Below, piece after piece: positions 21,897 through 33,818 of a stretch of DNA of 64,000 nucleotides (the stretch's first letter is position 1; every line of letters begins with the position of its first letter). The notes beneath the pieces were generated by a model that saw only the letters and a list, made by a program, of their open reading frames with translations, was not told where the DNA came from and searched no databases. The stretch spans positions 4,915,094 to 4,979,093 of the forward strand of contig JAQFVV010012476.1 of the NCBI GenBank assembly GCA_028023455.1. Direction: 5' to 3'. Position numbers and translations under genes: made by a program. Source of the stretch: Epiperipatus broadwayi (taxonomy: Eukaryota > Onychophora > Udeonychophora > Euonychophora > Peripatidae).

Positions 21897-22230
21897 AGCA
21901 AACTCTCCATACAGTTTGTCAAGTGTTGTTAGGTGACAGGTCATTGTAGCCACCTTGCAAGCAAGTAGTTGGTTGCAGATGGTTGTGAGTTTGCCTCCCG
22001 GACAATGCTATGACATATAAAACTCTCCATACAGTACTACCACCCACTGGAAGCCAAAATAGTCAATAAATGAAAGATCTGTGCATAAATTTCCTATCAA
22101 ATGGCTACTCATCCAACATCCCCAACTAGTTTCTAGCTTGTGGCTTTCATCAGTGAAAAATCTTGGATTTGAGAGACTTGGACCTAGATATCAGGATCTA
22201 ATGCAATCCTCCAGCAGCCACCTTTTACCT
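21897..22230 (-). repeat. HHR-2 copy split by a SINE-G insertion
   Basis: The family terminus 'gcaaactctccatacagt' (21898-21915) is followed by SINE-G and then by the same 16 bases again (22020-22035) and the rest of the element ('ccactggaagcc', 'ctcatccaacatccccaact'). Removing the SINE and one 16-base repeat restores a normal HHR-2 end. The minus-strand ribozyme is decayed: CTGATGA, GAAAC and GTT are kept but helix I is poor. Confidence 0.85.
21916..22019 (+). mobile_element. SINE-G, tRNA-only mini-SINE with 16-bp target duplication
   Basis: This 104-bp insert is flanked by AAACTCTCCATACAGT at 21900-21915 and 22020-22035. It starts TTGTCAAG, has a box B-like 'gagtttgcctccc' (21987-21999) and ends GCTATGACATAT. 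The sister copy at 61927-62039 has the same ends and a clearer box A ('tagccaagaggtcagcac'), resembling a Ser/Leu-type tRNA with extra bases before the T-arm. It has little or no poly-A. Mobilisation would depend on a LINE; which one is unknown. Confidence 0.8.
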
Positions 22231-22407
22231 GTTTGGTTAACTATAAAGCTACGAGCCAAAGATGAAAACATCATAATGTTTCCAACCCAAACTCATTCAC
22301 TTGTATAATCATATAAATCTGAACTCAGTTCAGAATCCATACATTTTGATGTCTTTGGTTATTTAAAAATCATTCACCATTATCCTATGATCAGGATATA
22401 TATAAAA

Positions 22408-22665
22408 CCATCAAAACATCACACAATCACCATTTCATATACTTACATATGCTGTTAATAAGAGTACCAAATTCTCCATACAGTAGTGTTACCAAGATTA
22501 AACATTTGTAATCAATATATGCAGAAAGTTTTATGCATAAAATCCCTACCTAGTGTCTTCTCATCCAATATTTCCAGACTAGTTTATAGATTGTGACTTT
22601 CATCGGTGAGGAGCCTTGGATCTGGGAGCACTGAACCTAGATCTTTGAATCATGTGATGATAAAA
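22408..22665 (-). repeat. HHR-2 inverted copy
   Basis: A short 'aacatcacacaatcaccattt' end in one orientation (22410-22430) is followed by the reversed unit from 'aattctccatacagtagtg' (22471) to 'gaacctagatcttt'. The same joint of one end with an inverted unit is seen at 35445-35776. The minus-strand ribozyme reads CCGATGA and lost U4; inactive. Confidence 0.75.
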
Positions 22666-23257
22666 TTGTAAAAATTATATTTTTACTGTTTTGACTAAGG
22701 CAATTTTAGTTTTCCCAATATAAACTATTTTCACTAGACCATAATAAACATGTAAAGAGTTGATTTTTTTGAAAATAAATTAAATTTAAAAAAATCTATT
22801 AGTGATATCAGTTTTTGATTTAAAATACACCTTTTACAACAATATTGCATAATAATCTTTAATATGTAACCAAATAACTGAAAATTATAATTTTTCTTTT
22901 GGAAATTAAAATTTTTCCATAGTCTGGCTTCAAGCTAAAACACTCTGCCAATCAGAAATTGTCATTTTCTATAACATGTAATGTCACTTCCAGCAATTGT
23001 CTTCACCTAAAAGATCCATATAATGCTGACATCTTCAGATTGTTTTCAACTAATAATTTTAAATTTATAAATGTGTAAAATAAAACTGTTACCAGTAATG
23101 TAAAGTTATAAAAAGGCTTAAAACAATGTGGAAGAGATATAAAGATCACAGTACCATTGTAATGTTCAAAACTGCAAAATCTTCAGGAGATTGCCACTAT
23201 TTTACTGCAAATCATGGAATGTGGCAGGACATTTTATAACTTAACACAAAATGGAAT
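22666..23257. other. Unannotated AT-rich interval
   Basis: Nothing recognised. Confidence 0.35.
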
Positions 23258-23465
23258 GACATGCTAATATTATATTTTGTTTAAAATTGGACAAAACTAT
23301 CAGTGAAACATTTGAAATGATGCAAACTAGCTTATAAATTATAGAACCATGAACTGCAGGAAAGTTTTTTGTATTGCAAGATTTTATAATGCCAAGAAGC
23401 TCATTGAAAATAGTCATTGAAGATATGAAGCACACTGCCATTTTTCATGTTAAACTAATAATCCA
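23258..23465 (+). pseudogene. Mariner-type transposase N-terminal relic (HTH region)
   Basis: One frame reads 'KLDKTISETFEMMQTSL' (starting near 23285), close to the start of the mariner/SETMAR-type helix-turn-helix domain, in which 'KLGK..ETFEM...' is typical. It is followed after stops by 'GKFFVLQDFIMPRSSLKIVIED', weakly like the next part of that domain. Several stops; no catalytic DDE region seen. A similar piece lies on the minus strand at 40532-40775. Confidence 0.45.
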
Positions 23466-25072
23466 GACACACTAAGATCTTAAAAAAAATTTCTGCTTAA
23501 TAATGTATTGCAGTTGCTTTGAAGAAAAACCAATTATCTTTTTATAAAGAAATGAACAACACAAATGCAACATAAGTTTTGAAAATATTACAAAAACTAG
23601 AAAATGATCTGTGATATGAAAGGATGAGAGTACAAAAATTTTAGGGTTGACAGTCATCTTGTACTGAATTAATATAGGTGTGAAAATGTTATGTTAAAGA
23701 TAAACCCATTAAATTATTTGTAGAAAGAGAAGTTGTTTACTATGAAAAGACATCTTGATATAGACATTAGATTTAGCAAGACTAACAATGACAGTTAAAC
23801 ATTTATTAATTGATATGTTTTTTCTACTTTTTGCTTAACTCTTTTATAAATAATAAATAATAGACAATTATATTTTTCTCTGGCACAATTACCATTTTAC
23901 CATTATCTACTGGTTAGATAATCAGGATGACACGAACATATTATTTGTAATTATTCATTTTTATATTAACTTTTTTAAAATCCTTTCACATTACTGCTGA
24001 ACTAAAAAATTTCAAGTTTTTGTTAGACATGTGGTTTTTTGCCTGGGAAGACTCTTGGGCTGAATACAGTTCCAAAATGATTTATTATTGCTCCTTCTAC
24101 CTTATCCCAATGCCAAAACTAAAATATGTCTAATGCTAAATTTTTCTTAAACATTATTTAATGCCAAAGCCTTTACACTTTAAAATAATCATATATACTT
24201 CATGCAGAAAAATGAAATGGTTAGAGTCAGAAATATTGTGTATGTAATTAAGTGGTATAAATATGGTTGCATGAACATTGCCATAATGAGTGCAGAAAAA
24301 TCACTGCACTCACATGACATGCTCAATAACCAACTGAAGTGAATGAAAATTATATGATAAAAACTGCCAAAGGAAAGGAGAACAAATAAAAGAAAAAGCA
24401 CAGGCCACAATGTTCCTTCTATCAAAATAGTATCTAATCAATAGTTGGCTAATGTTATATCTTAATAAAGTAGATGTTAATTTTGATTGACTGCTATAAA
24501 TAATCAAATGAGTTGTCACTTAGAATGTCATGTGAGTACAGTTAATTGAATAGTGATTCATAAATCATTATCTTTTATATTGATTATCACATTATATCTT
24601 AAAGCATGCAGAGTTAATAATTGAATGATTCATCATTTGCAAAGTCAGATGATGTTTGAGCAATAAAATGGTAGAGTGTAATAGCAATCCAGCTACTCTA
24701 CATTTACATTGATAATGTATTTTCACATTTAATTCTCATTTCTGAAAATCATTCTACTATCTTTAATCGTGATCTGGTCATCTGCCTGACTTCAAATCCA
24801 GTAGCAATAATGATAATGACTAAAGCAGATTTGAGATGACTGAATAAAATACTTATAATATGTCTAAAGTGAATTTATTAAAAAGGAAAAAGTACATTTA
24901 TATGAAAAAATAATATTTTAAAAAGATCTTCAATTTCATCAAGGCATTTGACAAAGTAAATAGAATTCTTTATTCAAATTATATATTTTAAAGGAAAAAG
25001 AGTTTATATTGGTGATATGCATAAAACTATCTTTTAATAAAATACAGTTTAAACTATAACACACCCAGACCC
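23466..25072. other. Unannotated AT-rich interval
   Basis: Several short open frames without similarity. No repeats of the families described here. Confidence 0.4.
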
Positions 25073-25073
25073 T

Positions 25074-25118
<45 letters not shown>
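25073..25118. repeat. AC/AT compound microsatellite
   Basis: A CA run of about 9 units changes into an AT run of about 13 units. Confidence 0.9.
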
Positions 25119-25765
25119 TCCTTATACAGTATCTTTTCCATAAATTTATTTAGTATAATTTGCCTCATGGCGATATATCAGTTTATAAAAACAAAGACAA
25201 AATCATTAAAAATAGCTTATGTTTCATCTATTGTAGAAAATATCTAGGATTTATAAGATTTTTAAAATATTAATAAACAATGATTTTTTAAAATAAAAAA
25301 ACTACATGAATTTTAAAAAAACAGGGATGAAGGTTTGTAAATATAAGGATGCTTTGGAATAGTGGTTTTGTCACAATTTGAGAAGATGAAAAGAGAAAAA
25401 AAATATCCAGGTATTTAGCAGATTAGATTAGAGCTATGCTTAGACCACTAGTGATAATTTTATTTAAATTATCTGATACTATTATCATCATTGGATTAAA
25501 ACTAAAGAAAAGATTATCAAAACACGAAGAAAACATGCTTACAGATATGAAACATAATCTCTGAAAATATGGTAAAGCCTGGTAGAAGATTGTATAAAGC
25601 CAAAACATTTTGTGTTACATCTTAAAGACTGGACTGCATTGTGATTGCCATCATTTTTGATTATAAACTCTTTCAAGTGATGAGATTGACATAAAACAAA
25701 TGTATTATGGGAAAATAAATGATAAAATTAATTGTACAATTAAACTGGATAGAGAAATAACTTAA
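25119..25765. other. Unannotated AT-rich interval
   Basis: No element seen before the RTE fragment. Confidence 0.35.
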
Positions 25766-26225
25766 TAATTGAAGAAAATATGCCTATGTGTTTGGAAAAA
25801 AAAGTTATTTGTAGATGTTTGGAAAAAAAAGGTTCTTTGTAGATGTATTTTGCCAGTTCTTACTTATGAATCTGGGACTTGGGCACTTAATGTAAGAGCA
25901 GTGATTTCAGATAACTCAAGAAAATATGGAGAGATTTATGATAGGAATAACAGGAAGAAATAGAAAGCAAAATATTTGAGTGAGAGAATAAACTATGTAT
26001 CATTGACTTCATAGAAAGACTTAGGAAACTAAAATGAGTCTAAGCTAAATTGCTCGAATAGATGATGAGATGATCAGATGAAATGTTAAACTGCTCCAAT
26101 GTATTATAAAATAAAGATATCACATGTGGAATGGATTATTAAAATTAGAAAGTTTGCAGTGTAGCTAGGAGTAACAGGATTGAAGATGAAGAGACTTCAT
26201 TCTGCAGTAAATGAACAATGGTTGA
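25766..26225 (+). pseudogene. RTE LINE fragment, heavily degraded
   Basis: Starts at the 'NMPMCL' segment ('atatgcctatgtgtttgg') and keeps 'ILPVLTYESGTWALN' before frame breaks; the end matches the family 3' end ('ttcattctgcag', 'caatggttgata'). A local duplication of 'tttggaaaaaaa' text at 25789-25835 shifts the frame. Inactive. Confidence 0.85.
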
Positions 26226-26625
26226 TATATAAATATAAAATTCAAATATAATTAATGTTACACAAAGAATCATATAGACAGTGATAACCAACCTAATATA
26301 TAACATTATACAACCACCTATCCACATTACAGAATCCTTATTGCAAATATGAAAAAATAGAACAAAATAGGACCACTTTTATTTGATACTAAGATTTTAA
26401 ATGGACAATGATACAGCCCACTGCAAACAATAGGAGTTAAATAAGTTGAAATGCCACTTGGGCTCTTATTGATAAATTTTCTATTTAATATTTATAAGAT
26501 AGAATTAAATAATAATATTTTAATACTCTTAAAAATATTCATAATTCATTATATAAAAAAGTCAAAATATGGATAATGCTACACTGAAATAATATAAGCA
26601 AATTATATAATAATTTTAAACAGGC
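26226..26625. other. Unannotated AT-rich interval
   Basis: Nothing recognised. Confidence 0.35.
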
Positions 26626-26697
26626 AAAACTCTCCATACAATATTGCCAGTTAGTGCAAACCAGAGTAATGGTGATTATGTGATGTTTAGTGGTTTT
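26626..26697 (-). repeat. HHR-2 internal-deletion derivative
   Basis: Joins the terminal 'ggcaaaactctccatac' (26626-26642), through 'accagagtaatggtga', to the opposite end 'ttatgtgatgttta'. The whole ribozyme-bearing middle is gone. A comparable short form lies at 31952-32031. Confidence 0.75.
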
Positions 26698-26753
26698 ATA
26701 CTATAATTTCATATAAACTTCTAAGGTGGTATTAAACATGGTTATGCTGAATG

Positions 26754-26855
<102 letters not shown>

Positions 26856-26859
26856 GAGA

Positions 26860-27240
26860 GACTTGAACTCAGGATTTTTCATCCTCCCCTTCATTTCAAG
26901 CAACCAAGCATATGACTACACACATATAAAAGATATGAACTTCAATACACATATTTCATTAGTTGGTCCAGATCATAATCCCCACACATTTATACAATCA
27001 GTGTTCTGCTTATATTAAAATATCAATTTCTCAGACTTTATTGGACAGGCTTCAATTTTTTCATCTTTCCAACTACTCATTTATCCATTTCATTGAACCA
27101 ATGATGAAACTGATGAGTGCTGTTTCTTCACAAAATACATGTATTAAGGACCATGTATCTTTTTTGCATATATGTAGTCATGTGTGTCAGTAGCTTGAGA
27201 TGGAGACTGAAAAATCCTGATTTCAAATCCTTCTACTTCC
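26860..27240 (+). repeat. HHR-3 foldback copy
   Basis: 'gaactcaggatttttcat' at 26871 faces 'tgaaaaatcctgatttcaaatc' at 27207. Both arms contain 'atgtgtgtagtcata'-type text. The plus strand holds a dead hammerhead at 27113-27150: CTGATGA, GTG...CAC, then AAAAT instead of GAAAT. Confidence 0.7.
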
Positions 27241-27344
27241 ATATATAACACATTTAGTATAAACAAGTTGCATATTGTCTTAGAATTACTTATTGCATGG
27301 GAAGTAGAGTAAATCTCAGTATAACTTCAGTCCATCTCTCTTTT

Positions 27345-27765
27345 ATAAATATATATGTGGATATTTAATGGTCTGGTAATATGAGTATTAGATTGGTGTA
27401 ATTTCAACATGCATGAGGTATGACTACAATATCAAATCCAATAAGGGCTTTGAGCATTCCAGTGCATTAGTTTTTTAATAAAATGAATGGTTAAATAGTT
27501 GAAAGGATGAGAAGATTGAAGCCTGCCCATTAAAGTTTGAGGGATTTCTATCCCAATATAGCCCAAGCACTGACTGTATATACATGTGGGAGATTATGAT
27601 CTGACCCAACTGAGAAATACTGGTTCTGCATGAAGTATTTAACCTGGATCAAGTACCTTTTCACATGTGTATGATCATGCATATCAGTTGATTGAGATGG
27701 AGGGGAGGATAAATAGATAGAAAAATTCTGAATTCAAATTCCTGTACTTAAATAATTTAACATCC
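27345..27765 (+). repeat. HHR-3 (E-type) copy
   Basis: Carries 'gctttgagcattcca', 'tgcccattaaagtttgaggg', 'caagcactgactgtat', then the ribozyme region near 27620-27650, where CTGATGA has become CTGAGAA, and the trailing 'aattctgaattcaaatt' end. Same order of blocks as 7701-8485 and 15908-16525. Confidence 0.75.
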
Positions 27766-27954
27766 AGATTGCAGAATCTCTATTCCAAGAAGAGGAAAAA
27801 ATAGTTACTTTTCTGAATAAGATATTTTTACCACTACTTTAAGACATGCAAAACCTCAGATTGATTTCATTTCTCTATATTTCTGGTGCTCGAACTTCTT
27901 ACAAACTCCCAAACAATAAAGCCATTTGATTATTTAATGTTCCATGTTTTCATT

Positions 27955-28010
27955 AATATATATATATATATATATTTATGTGTGTGTGTGCACGCGTGTG
28001 TGTGTTTACG
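27955..28010. repeat. TA/TG compound microsatellite
   Basis: TA run 27956-27975 followed by TGTGTGTGTG and CGCGTGTGTGTG. A similar TA plus TGTG tract closes the FB-H copy at about 28745-28772. Confidence 0.8.
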
Positions 28011-28149
28011 TGTGGTATTTGTGTAACTAAATGGAAAATACATTAATATTAGTAATGTGTAATGTCTTCACATTGTGACATATATATTTGTATGTGTATA
28101 TGGTGTTCATATAACTAGATGTAATGTATATTAAAATTTATAATGAGTA

Positions 28150-28760
28150 AGGTCTTCATGTTGTCATATATATATATGTAATATTATAATTCGATGTCTG
28201 TTTTTCTTCAAATCAATATATACATAATCTTATAATTGAATATTTATAAATACAGTAATTACATACATGTAAAGTATAACTTTAAAATTTTTATCCACTT
28301 AGGAGCGCTTTTGACTATCCTAGTAGTCTTTGTCACCTATCACTTTGAAAGGCTAACCTTCCCACAATTCCATGATCTTAACGTTTGCTGCCTGTCTGTT
28401 AATTAAGTCTTGTTTGTATTTGTATATTAGTGTAGCTTCCTTTATTTTCATTTTTCCCCCCATTTGTGATATTTAATGTTATTATTTTAAATTTGCAATA
28501 TTTTTACATTATTAAATATTGCAAATGGAAAAAAAGGAAAATAAAGGATGCTATGCTAATATACAAATACAAACAATATTTAATTAACAGACAGGCAACA
28601 AACGTTAAGATCACGAAATTGTGGGAAGGTTAGCCTTTCAAAGTATTAGGTACAAAAGCGCTCCCAAGTGGATAAAATTTTTAAAGGTATACTTTACATA
28701 TATCTAATTTACTGTATTTATAAGTATTCAATTATAAGATTACATATATATATATATACG
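28150..28760. repeat. FB-H foldback element, long copy
   Basis: Arms of about 260 bp (28216-28475 and 28510-28745) are inverted copies meeting near 28490. The shared words are 'gaaaggctaaccttcccaca', 'aagtcttgtttgtatttgta' and 'attgaatatttataaatac'. At the left lies the terminal block 'taatattataattcgatgtc' (28181-28200), also found as a terminus at 46100-46130 and 55235-55256. No coding capacity. Confidence 0.8.
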
Positions 28761-29183
28761 TGTGTGTGTATGTGATATTCATATAATCAAAGAAAAGTTT
28801 ATTAAAATTCGTAATGTATAATGTTATCATTAAAATAAAACGATAGTGTCTGAAATTATCCATCTAGATTATTTCCATTCGTCTTTAACATTCAAAAACA
28901 GTTACTTTTATTGAATTCATGAGTTATTTATATATTATTCCTAAATATTCGTATTTTTTTTTTAAAATAATATCGTAATAAAAGTTAAAATGTAAAGCTA
29001 TATAGATAAGTTACTAAAAAACTTTTTTTCAAAATTACCACTTTTTTTTTATTGCATGTATATGGAAAATGTATATTATTAAGATAATCAATGGGAAATA
29101 ATTATGATAGGTATTTTTATGTGTATGTATATACTATGTAGTGATAATTTTGCTGTATGCAATATTCGTTTATATAATTCAGG
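28761..29183. other. Unannotated AT-rich interval
   Basis: Nothing recognised. Confidence 0.35.
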
Positions 29184-29437
29184 CTATCATCATCATTATT
29201 TTGATCATCAATCTACTGCAGAATGAAGGTCTAAATTTAATCCAATTTCTCTAAGATCTAGCCTCTCTTTTTCACAACATTCTAGCAAACTTTCTTATTT
29301 TATCCATCCATCTCACTTATGGTCTTTTTGTAGGTCTTCTACAAATCTTTTATCATCTCGTCTAGAAATATATCTAGCCAAGCTCCACTTCAACCTTTAA
29401 ATTTATTCACTGATGTCTGTAATACCTATTTATTCTA
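29184..29437 (-). pseudogene. RTE LINE 3'-end fragment, degraded
   Basis: The minus-strand match to the RTE 3' end includes 'atcaatctactgcagaatga', 'catctcacttatggtc' and 'agccaagctccacttcaa'. It is more diverged than the 1-kb and 45-kb copies and lacks part of the 'NWIPRDCKRP' segment. Truncated near the 'EQTGVTD' codons. Confidence 0.85.
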
Positions 29438-31951
29438 TGGAAAATGGTCAGTTGTGATGAGAGATACTGATAAAAACCAAACAATAATTGAAAATACATA
29501 TCTAAACTGCAGTAATAAATTCCCCATCAATGATGTACTTAAATTGATATTACTTTCTGCATTGCATAATATGAGTGTAGTGAAAGATATCATGTTGCAT
29601 ATGCATGGACATAGAGATTCAGATACCTGAAACCACTAGTTCATTTGTAGAGAGATGAGTATTCATAAAATCCATGATAGTGAGAGAGTTGTCTGAGTTT
29701 CTACATTTGTGGATGCCTTAAGTTAGGTGGATTTGAGATGAGACACTCTCTGATGAAAACCAAAAAATTGAATATACATACAAATATATACACAGATATA
29801 CTAACATTAATTTGAACATTATTAATTTAAACAATTTATTAGCCAAACAAAATTCCAAAGTATTGTTTTTGTATATTTTTTTAATTACTCCCATACAAAA
29901 AATTAGTACTGTTATAAACATAAGTACATCTATATCCCACTTAGCACTTGACCTTCACACAGGAATTTACAATAGTAATCATCAACAATTTGTACCCATT
30001 ATTTTGATTTTCAATTGATTATTCACATTGACAGCATAGGGTAATTCTTAAAGCTATGCTATCCAAAAGTAAAATAATGACTTCTATGCTGAAATTGGAC
30101 ATTACAGAGTTTACTCTTAATACACAATATTCAAGTGTTGTACACAATATTTTGATTATAAACTTAAAGTATGATTAATGAATGTATGTACAGTATTCTA
30201 TTTAATTTTCATCCCATTAGTATTTTATTAATGACATATCCAAAGTAAAGATTATCATCATTAATGATTACAAAAACAAAAAATAAAGTGTTTCATTCTG
30301 TATAATAAATAATTAAAACCATATTTTAATGATGTACAACAACCTCATAAATTGATATAGTATTTAATTTTAAATTGGGTACACTAGTTTAAAAACTATA
30401 TACTGTATTTATTTACCTTTATGGATTAAAATTCTTATGAACATTACTAGGCTTATGACAAAATTATGATCATCATATTGTAATTTAGTTATTGCAATTG
30501 TTATTTTGAAAAAAAAAATGATTTCATGGATTATGCAAGTAATAATGAACTTTGTATAATCAATAATTATTAAATCTAAATTAAAAATAACACTTAATCT
30601 GCTTGCTTTATTTTAGAACATCATGTAATATGCTTCAGAAATAGTAGACATTATCGCTAATATATAAAAATATACAAACACACAAAAAAATGAAAATTTC
30701 ATTCCGCATAAAAATAAAAATAAATTTTTGTCATATACTATTAATATTTAATTCTAAATGTCTGTAGTATAAATATTAGTTAATCTATTTGGTCAGTTAG
30801 TGGTGGATTTCAATTTTTATGAATTATTTTCTATAAAATCGAAAGTGTTAGCAAAATACATTTGCAATTTTAAAAAAATATGAGCATAATTTTATGCTGT
30901 TAATAATAAATTTTGTTTCATGAATATTCCATATGCATAAATTAAAAAAGATTCATACAATTAATATTTATTTAAATAGTTTGTGTCTCTGTGTCACAAG
31001 TAAATCCCTGTTCAAAAAATTTCTAAGCCATCTTAAAAAAAATAGCTACCATACTTAATAAAATGTGACATCTTGTGGGCAAAAAAAGAATTACAACATA
31101 GCATATTTATATATAAAATGCTGTTTATTTAGATATGCATAATACATATTGTTAAAACAAGTATTAGATACTAATTACAATATGCAAACACAGAATGCAT
31201 TAGATACATTTTTTGCAATATTAATGTGTTAGAATTTTTATTTTTTCAAATTAACTGCACAATTATGATTATGTAATGCATCTTTCTGTAATTTGGATAT
31301 TTTTACATTATTAATAAATAAGCGTTTATGGTCTCAGAAGTACAATTAAGTGAAATATTATTAAACATTACTTTTTAAATTCTAAATAATTTCGCATAAA
31401 TGATATATTATAGATTTAAAAAAGTGAATCTTCAGTATGGGCTTTTTTTCATCATGGGAGTTAACAATTTTGCAGAAGAATATATAAAATTGTCAATTCT
31501 GAACTTACTCTTTTTCTCAGTCCATTTTTCTGTATGTTTGCAAAGTGAAATAACTTTTTTTTCTAATCAGACGAGAAAAAAAAAACATTTAAGCATACAG
31601 CTACATATATTTTTAATTAGAATATCAAATCTCAAATATACTTTAAATCAATTGAATGAGACTTTATAATATATAGTACAAAGAGAAAATCAAAGACACA
31701 AGTCAATTATTCATTTAACATTTTTCTCTAAAATCAACAGCCACTAATACTTGGTATACTCCTTCTAAATACCCATGATCATTTAAAGGATTTAAAAGAC
31801 AATGAAACACTCTTAGGATGAGCAACGGATGACTCAGAAAGCTGGATAGCAGTGGAATGAGTAGATTATAATAAAGTGCAATTTAAATTTTTTTACAAAG
31901 ATTTAAGTTGCATTATTTTGACTACATAAGATTTTATGTGAACTTCTGCAC
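29438..31951. other. Long AT-rich interval without recognisable features
   Basis: Short frames at 29718-29921, 29812-30018 and 31400-31669 have no similarity I can name and overlap on both strands. No repeat family of this window is seen. Confidence 0.4.
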
Positions 31952-32031
31952 AATATCATATGATCACCATTTTTTATGCTTGATTATAACTGTTATTACT
32001 CTGTATACAACTATATGGAGAGTTTTGCCTG
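31952..32031 (+). repeat. HHR-2 internal-deletion derivative
   Basis: 'atatcatatgatcaccattt' joins 'ttactctgtatacaactata' and the terminal 'tggagagttttgcctg'. The ribozyme segment is absent. Confidence 0.7.
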
Positions 32032-32329
32032 TTTCATCTGCATAATACACATATGCCATGGTTTGCATATGCATATATCATACATTAAATTTTTTTAACT
32101 ATTATATATATATATATATTATATTAAGTTATCCGTTAATAGAATATAAAACAATTTATGACACAAATTTTTATCTGCATGAGCTAATTTTTTTCCCATG
32201 AAAAATCATTATAATCCCTTGCTTTTTATATGATCTTTTTGCTCTACAGTGAGTTTTGAGTAACCGACTGACCTCACTAAGTAAGTTAAGGTGTATATTC
32301 TGAGCTTTAAAGTTTTAAGTTATTAATAA

Positions 32330-32460
32330 TAAAATGTTCTGATTGGATATTGCTTTGGAAACAGTGTAGCTTGACACTTTAACTGGATTTCAAAAATGGA
32401 ATTCCCATTTATTAAAGTGTTTTGCCAAATATTAGTCCATCAAAATCATTAAATTAACAT
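32330..32460 (+). repeat. Rep-L unit
   Basis: Shares 'ctgattgg...ttgctttggaaacag', 'actttaactggatttcaaa' and 'ggaattcccatttattaaa' with 33935-34015, 34297-34430 and 18190-18405. Confidence 0.65.
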
Positions 32461-32481
32461 ACATGACACATTTTTGGAGTG

Positions 32482-32566
32482 TCTTGCTATTAGATGAGAA
32501 GTTTATAAGTCTTAAAATGTGAGTATCTTGATATTAGATGAGAAGTTTATAAGTCTTAAAATGCTC
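32482..32566. repeat. Two-unit direct repeat, about 47 bp period
   Basis: 'attagatgagaagtttataa' at 32490 is repeated at 32534 with almost no change, continuing 'gtcttaaaatg'. It lies just outside the TRIM 5' boundary. Confidence 0.85.
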
Positions 32567-32584
32567 ATATTTACATATATATTC

Positions 32585-33131
32585 TGTAGTGTTTGTAAAA
32601 ATGGCAGACATTTTTGTGCACTCCAGAAAAACTAGAATTTATTTGTAAGGCTGTTTTTAGATCACGCTCTGATAGCTGAGGAATTTAATTAGTGCAGTGA
32701 TGTAATGGCGATCGACAATTCCTAGAAATATTTGCTAATTACAAATGTTTCTAGATAAGAGACATTACCTTATTGGTCAGTGCATTGATTGATCATTGCA
32801 GTTGTCAGAGAGTGATAAGAAGAATTCGTTGGGAGAACATTGAGCAGTGTAAGATAGAGTGCAGTAGAGAGCAGTCACGCAGTAGCAAGTTGCAGACCAT
32901 GCGTTTGGAAAGCATCCATTTGCAGACCATTCATTGGAGAGCAGTCAGTGCAGACCATTCATTGGAGAGTTTCATTGCAGACCAATTCATTTGGAGAGCT
33001 TCATGGCAGACCAATTTGTTGGAGAGCTTCATTGGAAAAGAACAGTGTGGGAATTGTATAATGTTATTTGCTAACCACACAGTATGACTTGAAGTTATAA
33101 TCTTGGCACAGTCGTAAGTGTGGATATAACA
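32585..33131 (+). repeat. TRIM 5' LTR
   Basis: 547 bp, TG...CA. Within it (about 32891-33035) are five imperfect units of about 28-30 bp built on 'gcagaccattcattggagag'. A 105-codon frame spans these units in both LTRs, but its only start is TTG and most LTR differences change its residues, so I treat it as incidental. A polyadenylation or promoter motif could not be singled out. Confidence 0.9.
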
Positions 33132-33271
33132 ATGGTGCAATCGCATTTGGAACCTGGGAGTAGCGAATACGTTGAACTACAAGTTTAGCCGTAGACGGAG
33201 AAACCAGGTGAAAATGTCAATCCCAATTAGTAACGTTAGCAACAAGGGTTTTTCTGGAGTGGAGGGAGGTG
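33132..33271 (+). other. TRIM internal region with putative primer-binding site and PPT
   Basis: One base after the 5' LTR comes TGGTGCAATCGCA (33133-33145), where the tRNA primer site is expected; the tRNA is not identified. The 3' end is GGAGTGGAGGGAGGTG (33256-33271), the polypurine tract. Between them there is no protein-coding sequence. The region is richer in CpG than its surroundings. Confidence 0.8.
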
Positions 33272-33818
33272 TGTAGTGTTTGTAAAAATGGCAGACATTT
33301 TTGTGCACTCCAGAAAAACTAGAATTTATTCGTAAGGCTGTTTTTAGATCGTGCTCTGATAGCTGAGGAATTTAATTAGTGCATTGACGTAATGGCGATC
33401 GACAATTCCTAGAAATATTTGCTAATTACAAATGTTTCTAGATAAGAGACATTACCTTATTGGTCAGTGCACTGATTGATCATTGCAGTTGTCAGAGAGT
33501 GATAAAAAGAATTTGTTGGGAGAACATCAAGCAGTGTAAGATAGAGCACAGTAGAGAGCAGTCATGCAGTAGCAAGTTGCAGACCATGTGTTTGGAGAGC
33601 ATCTGCTTGCAGACCATTCATTGCAGAGCAATCGGTGCAGACCATTCATTGGAGAGTTTCGTTGCAGACCAATTCGTTTGGAGAGCTTCATGGCAGACCA
33701 ATTCGTTGGAGAGCTTCGTTGGAAAAGAACAGTATGGGAATTGTATAACGTTATTTGCTGACCACACAGTATGACTTGCAGTTATAACCTTGGCACAGTC
33801 GTAAGTGCAGATATAACA
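33272..33818 (+). repeat. TRIM 3' LTR
   Basis: 547 bp, same ends as the 5' LTR. It generally keeps CpG where the 5' LTR has TpG or CpA, and the reverse at other sites. Confidence 0.9.

Larger units (their letters stand above)
32585..33818 (+). mobile_element. Complete TRIM (miniature LTR retrotransposon)
   Basis: Two direct repeats of 547 bp (32585-33131, 33272-33818) begin TGTAGTG and end TATAACA, so they have the canonical TG...CA ends. They bound an internal region of only 140 bp, and TATTC is duplicated at 32580-32584 and 33819-33823. A purine-rich tract (33256-33271) lies directly before the 3' repeat, as a polypurine tract should. No gag or pol is present, so it must be mobilised in trans by an unknown LTR element. 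By eye the LTRs differ at about 32 positions with no indels, mostly transitions, at least a dozen of them CpG/TpG/CpA. Confidence 0.9.

Noticed and set aside
32773-33774. Two similar 105-codon open frames as a possible gene pair
   Set aside because: They lie in the two LTRs of one TRIM, start with TTG and their differences are not protein-conservative.
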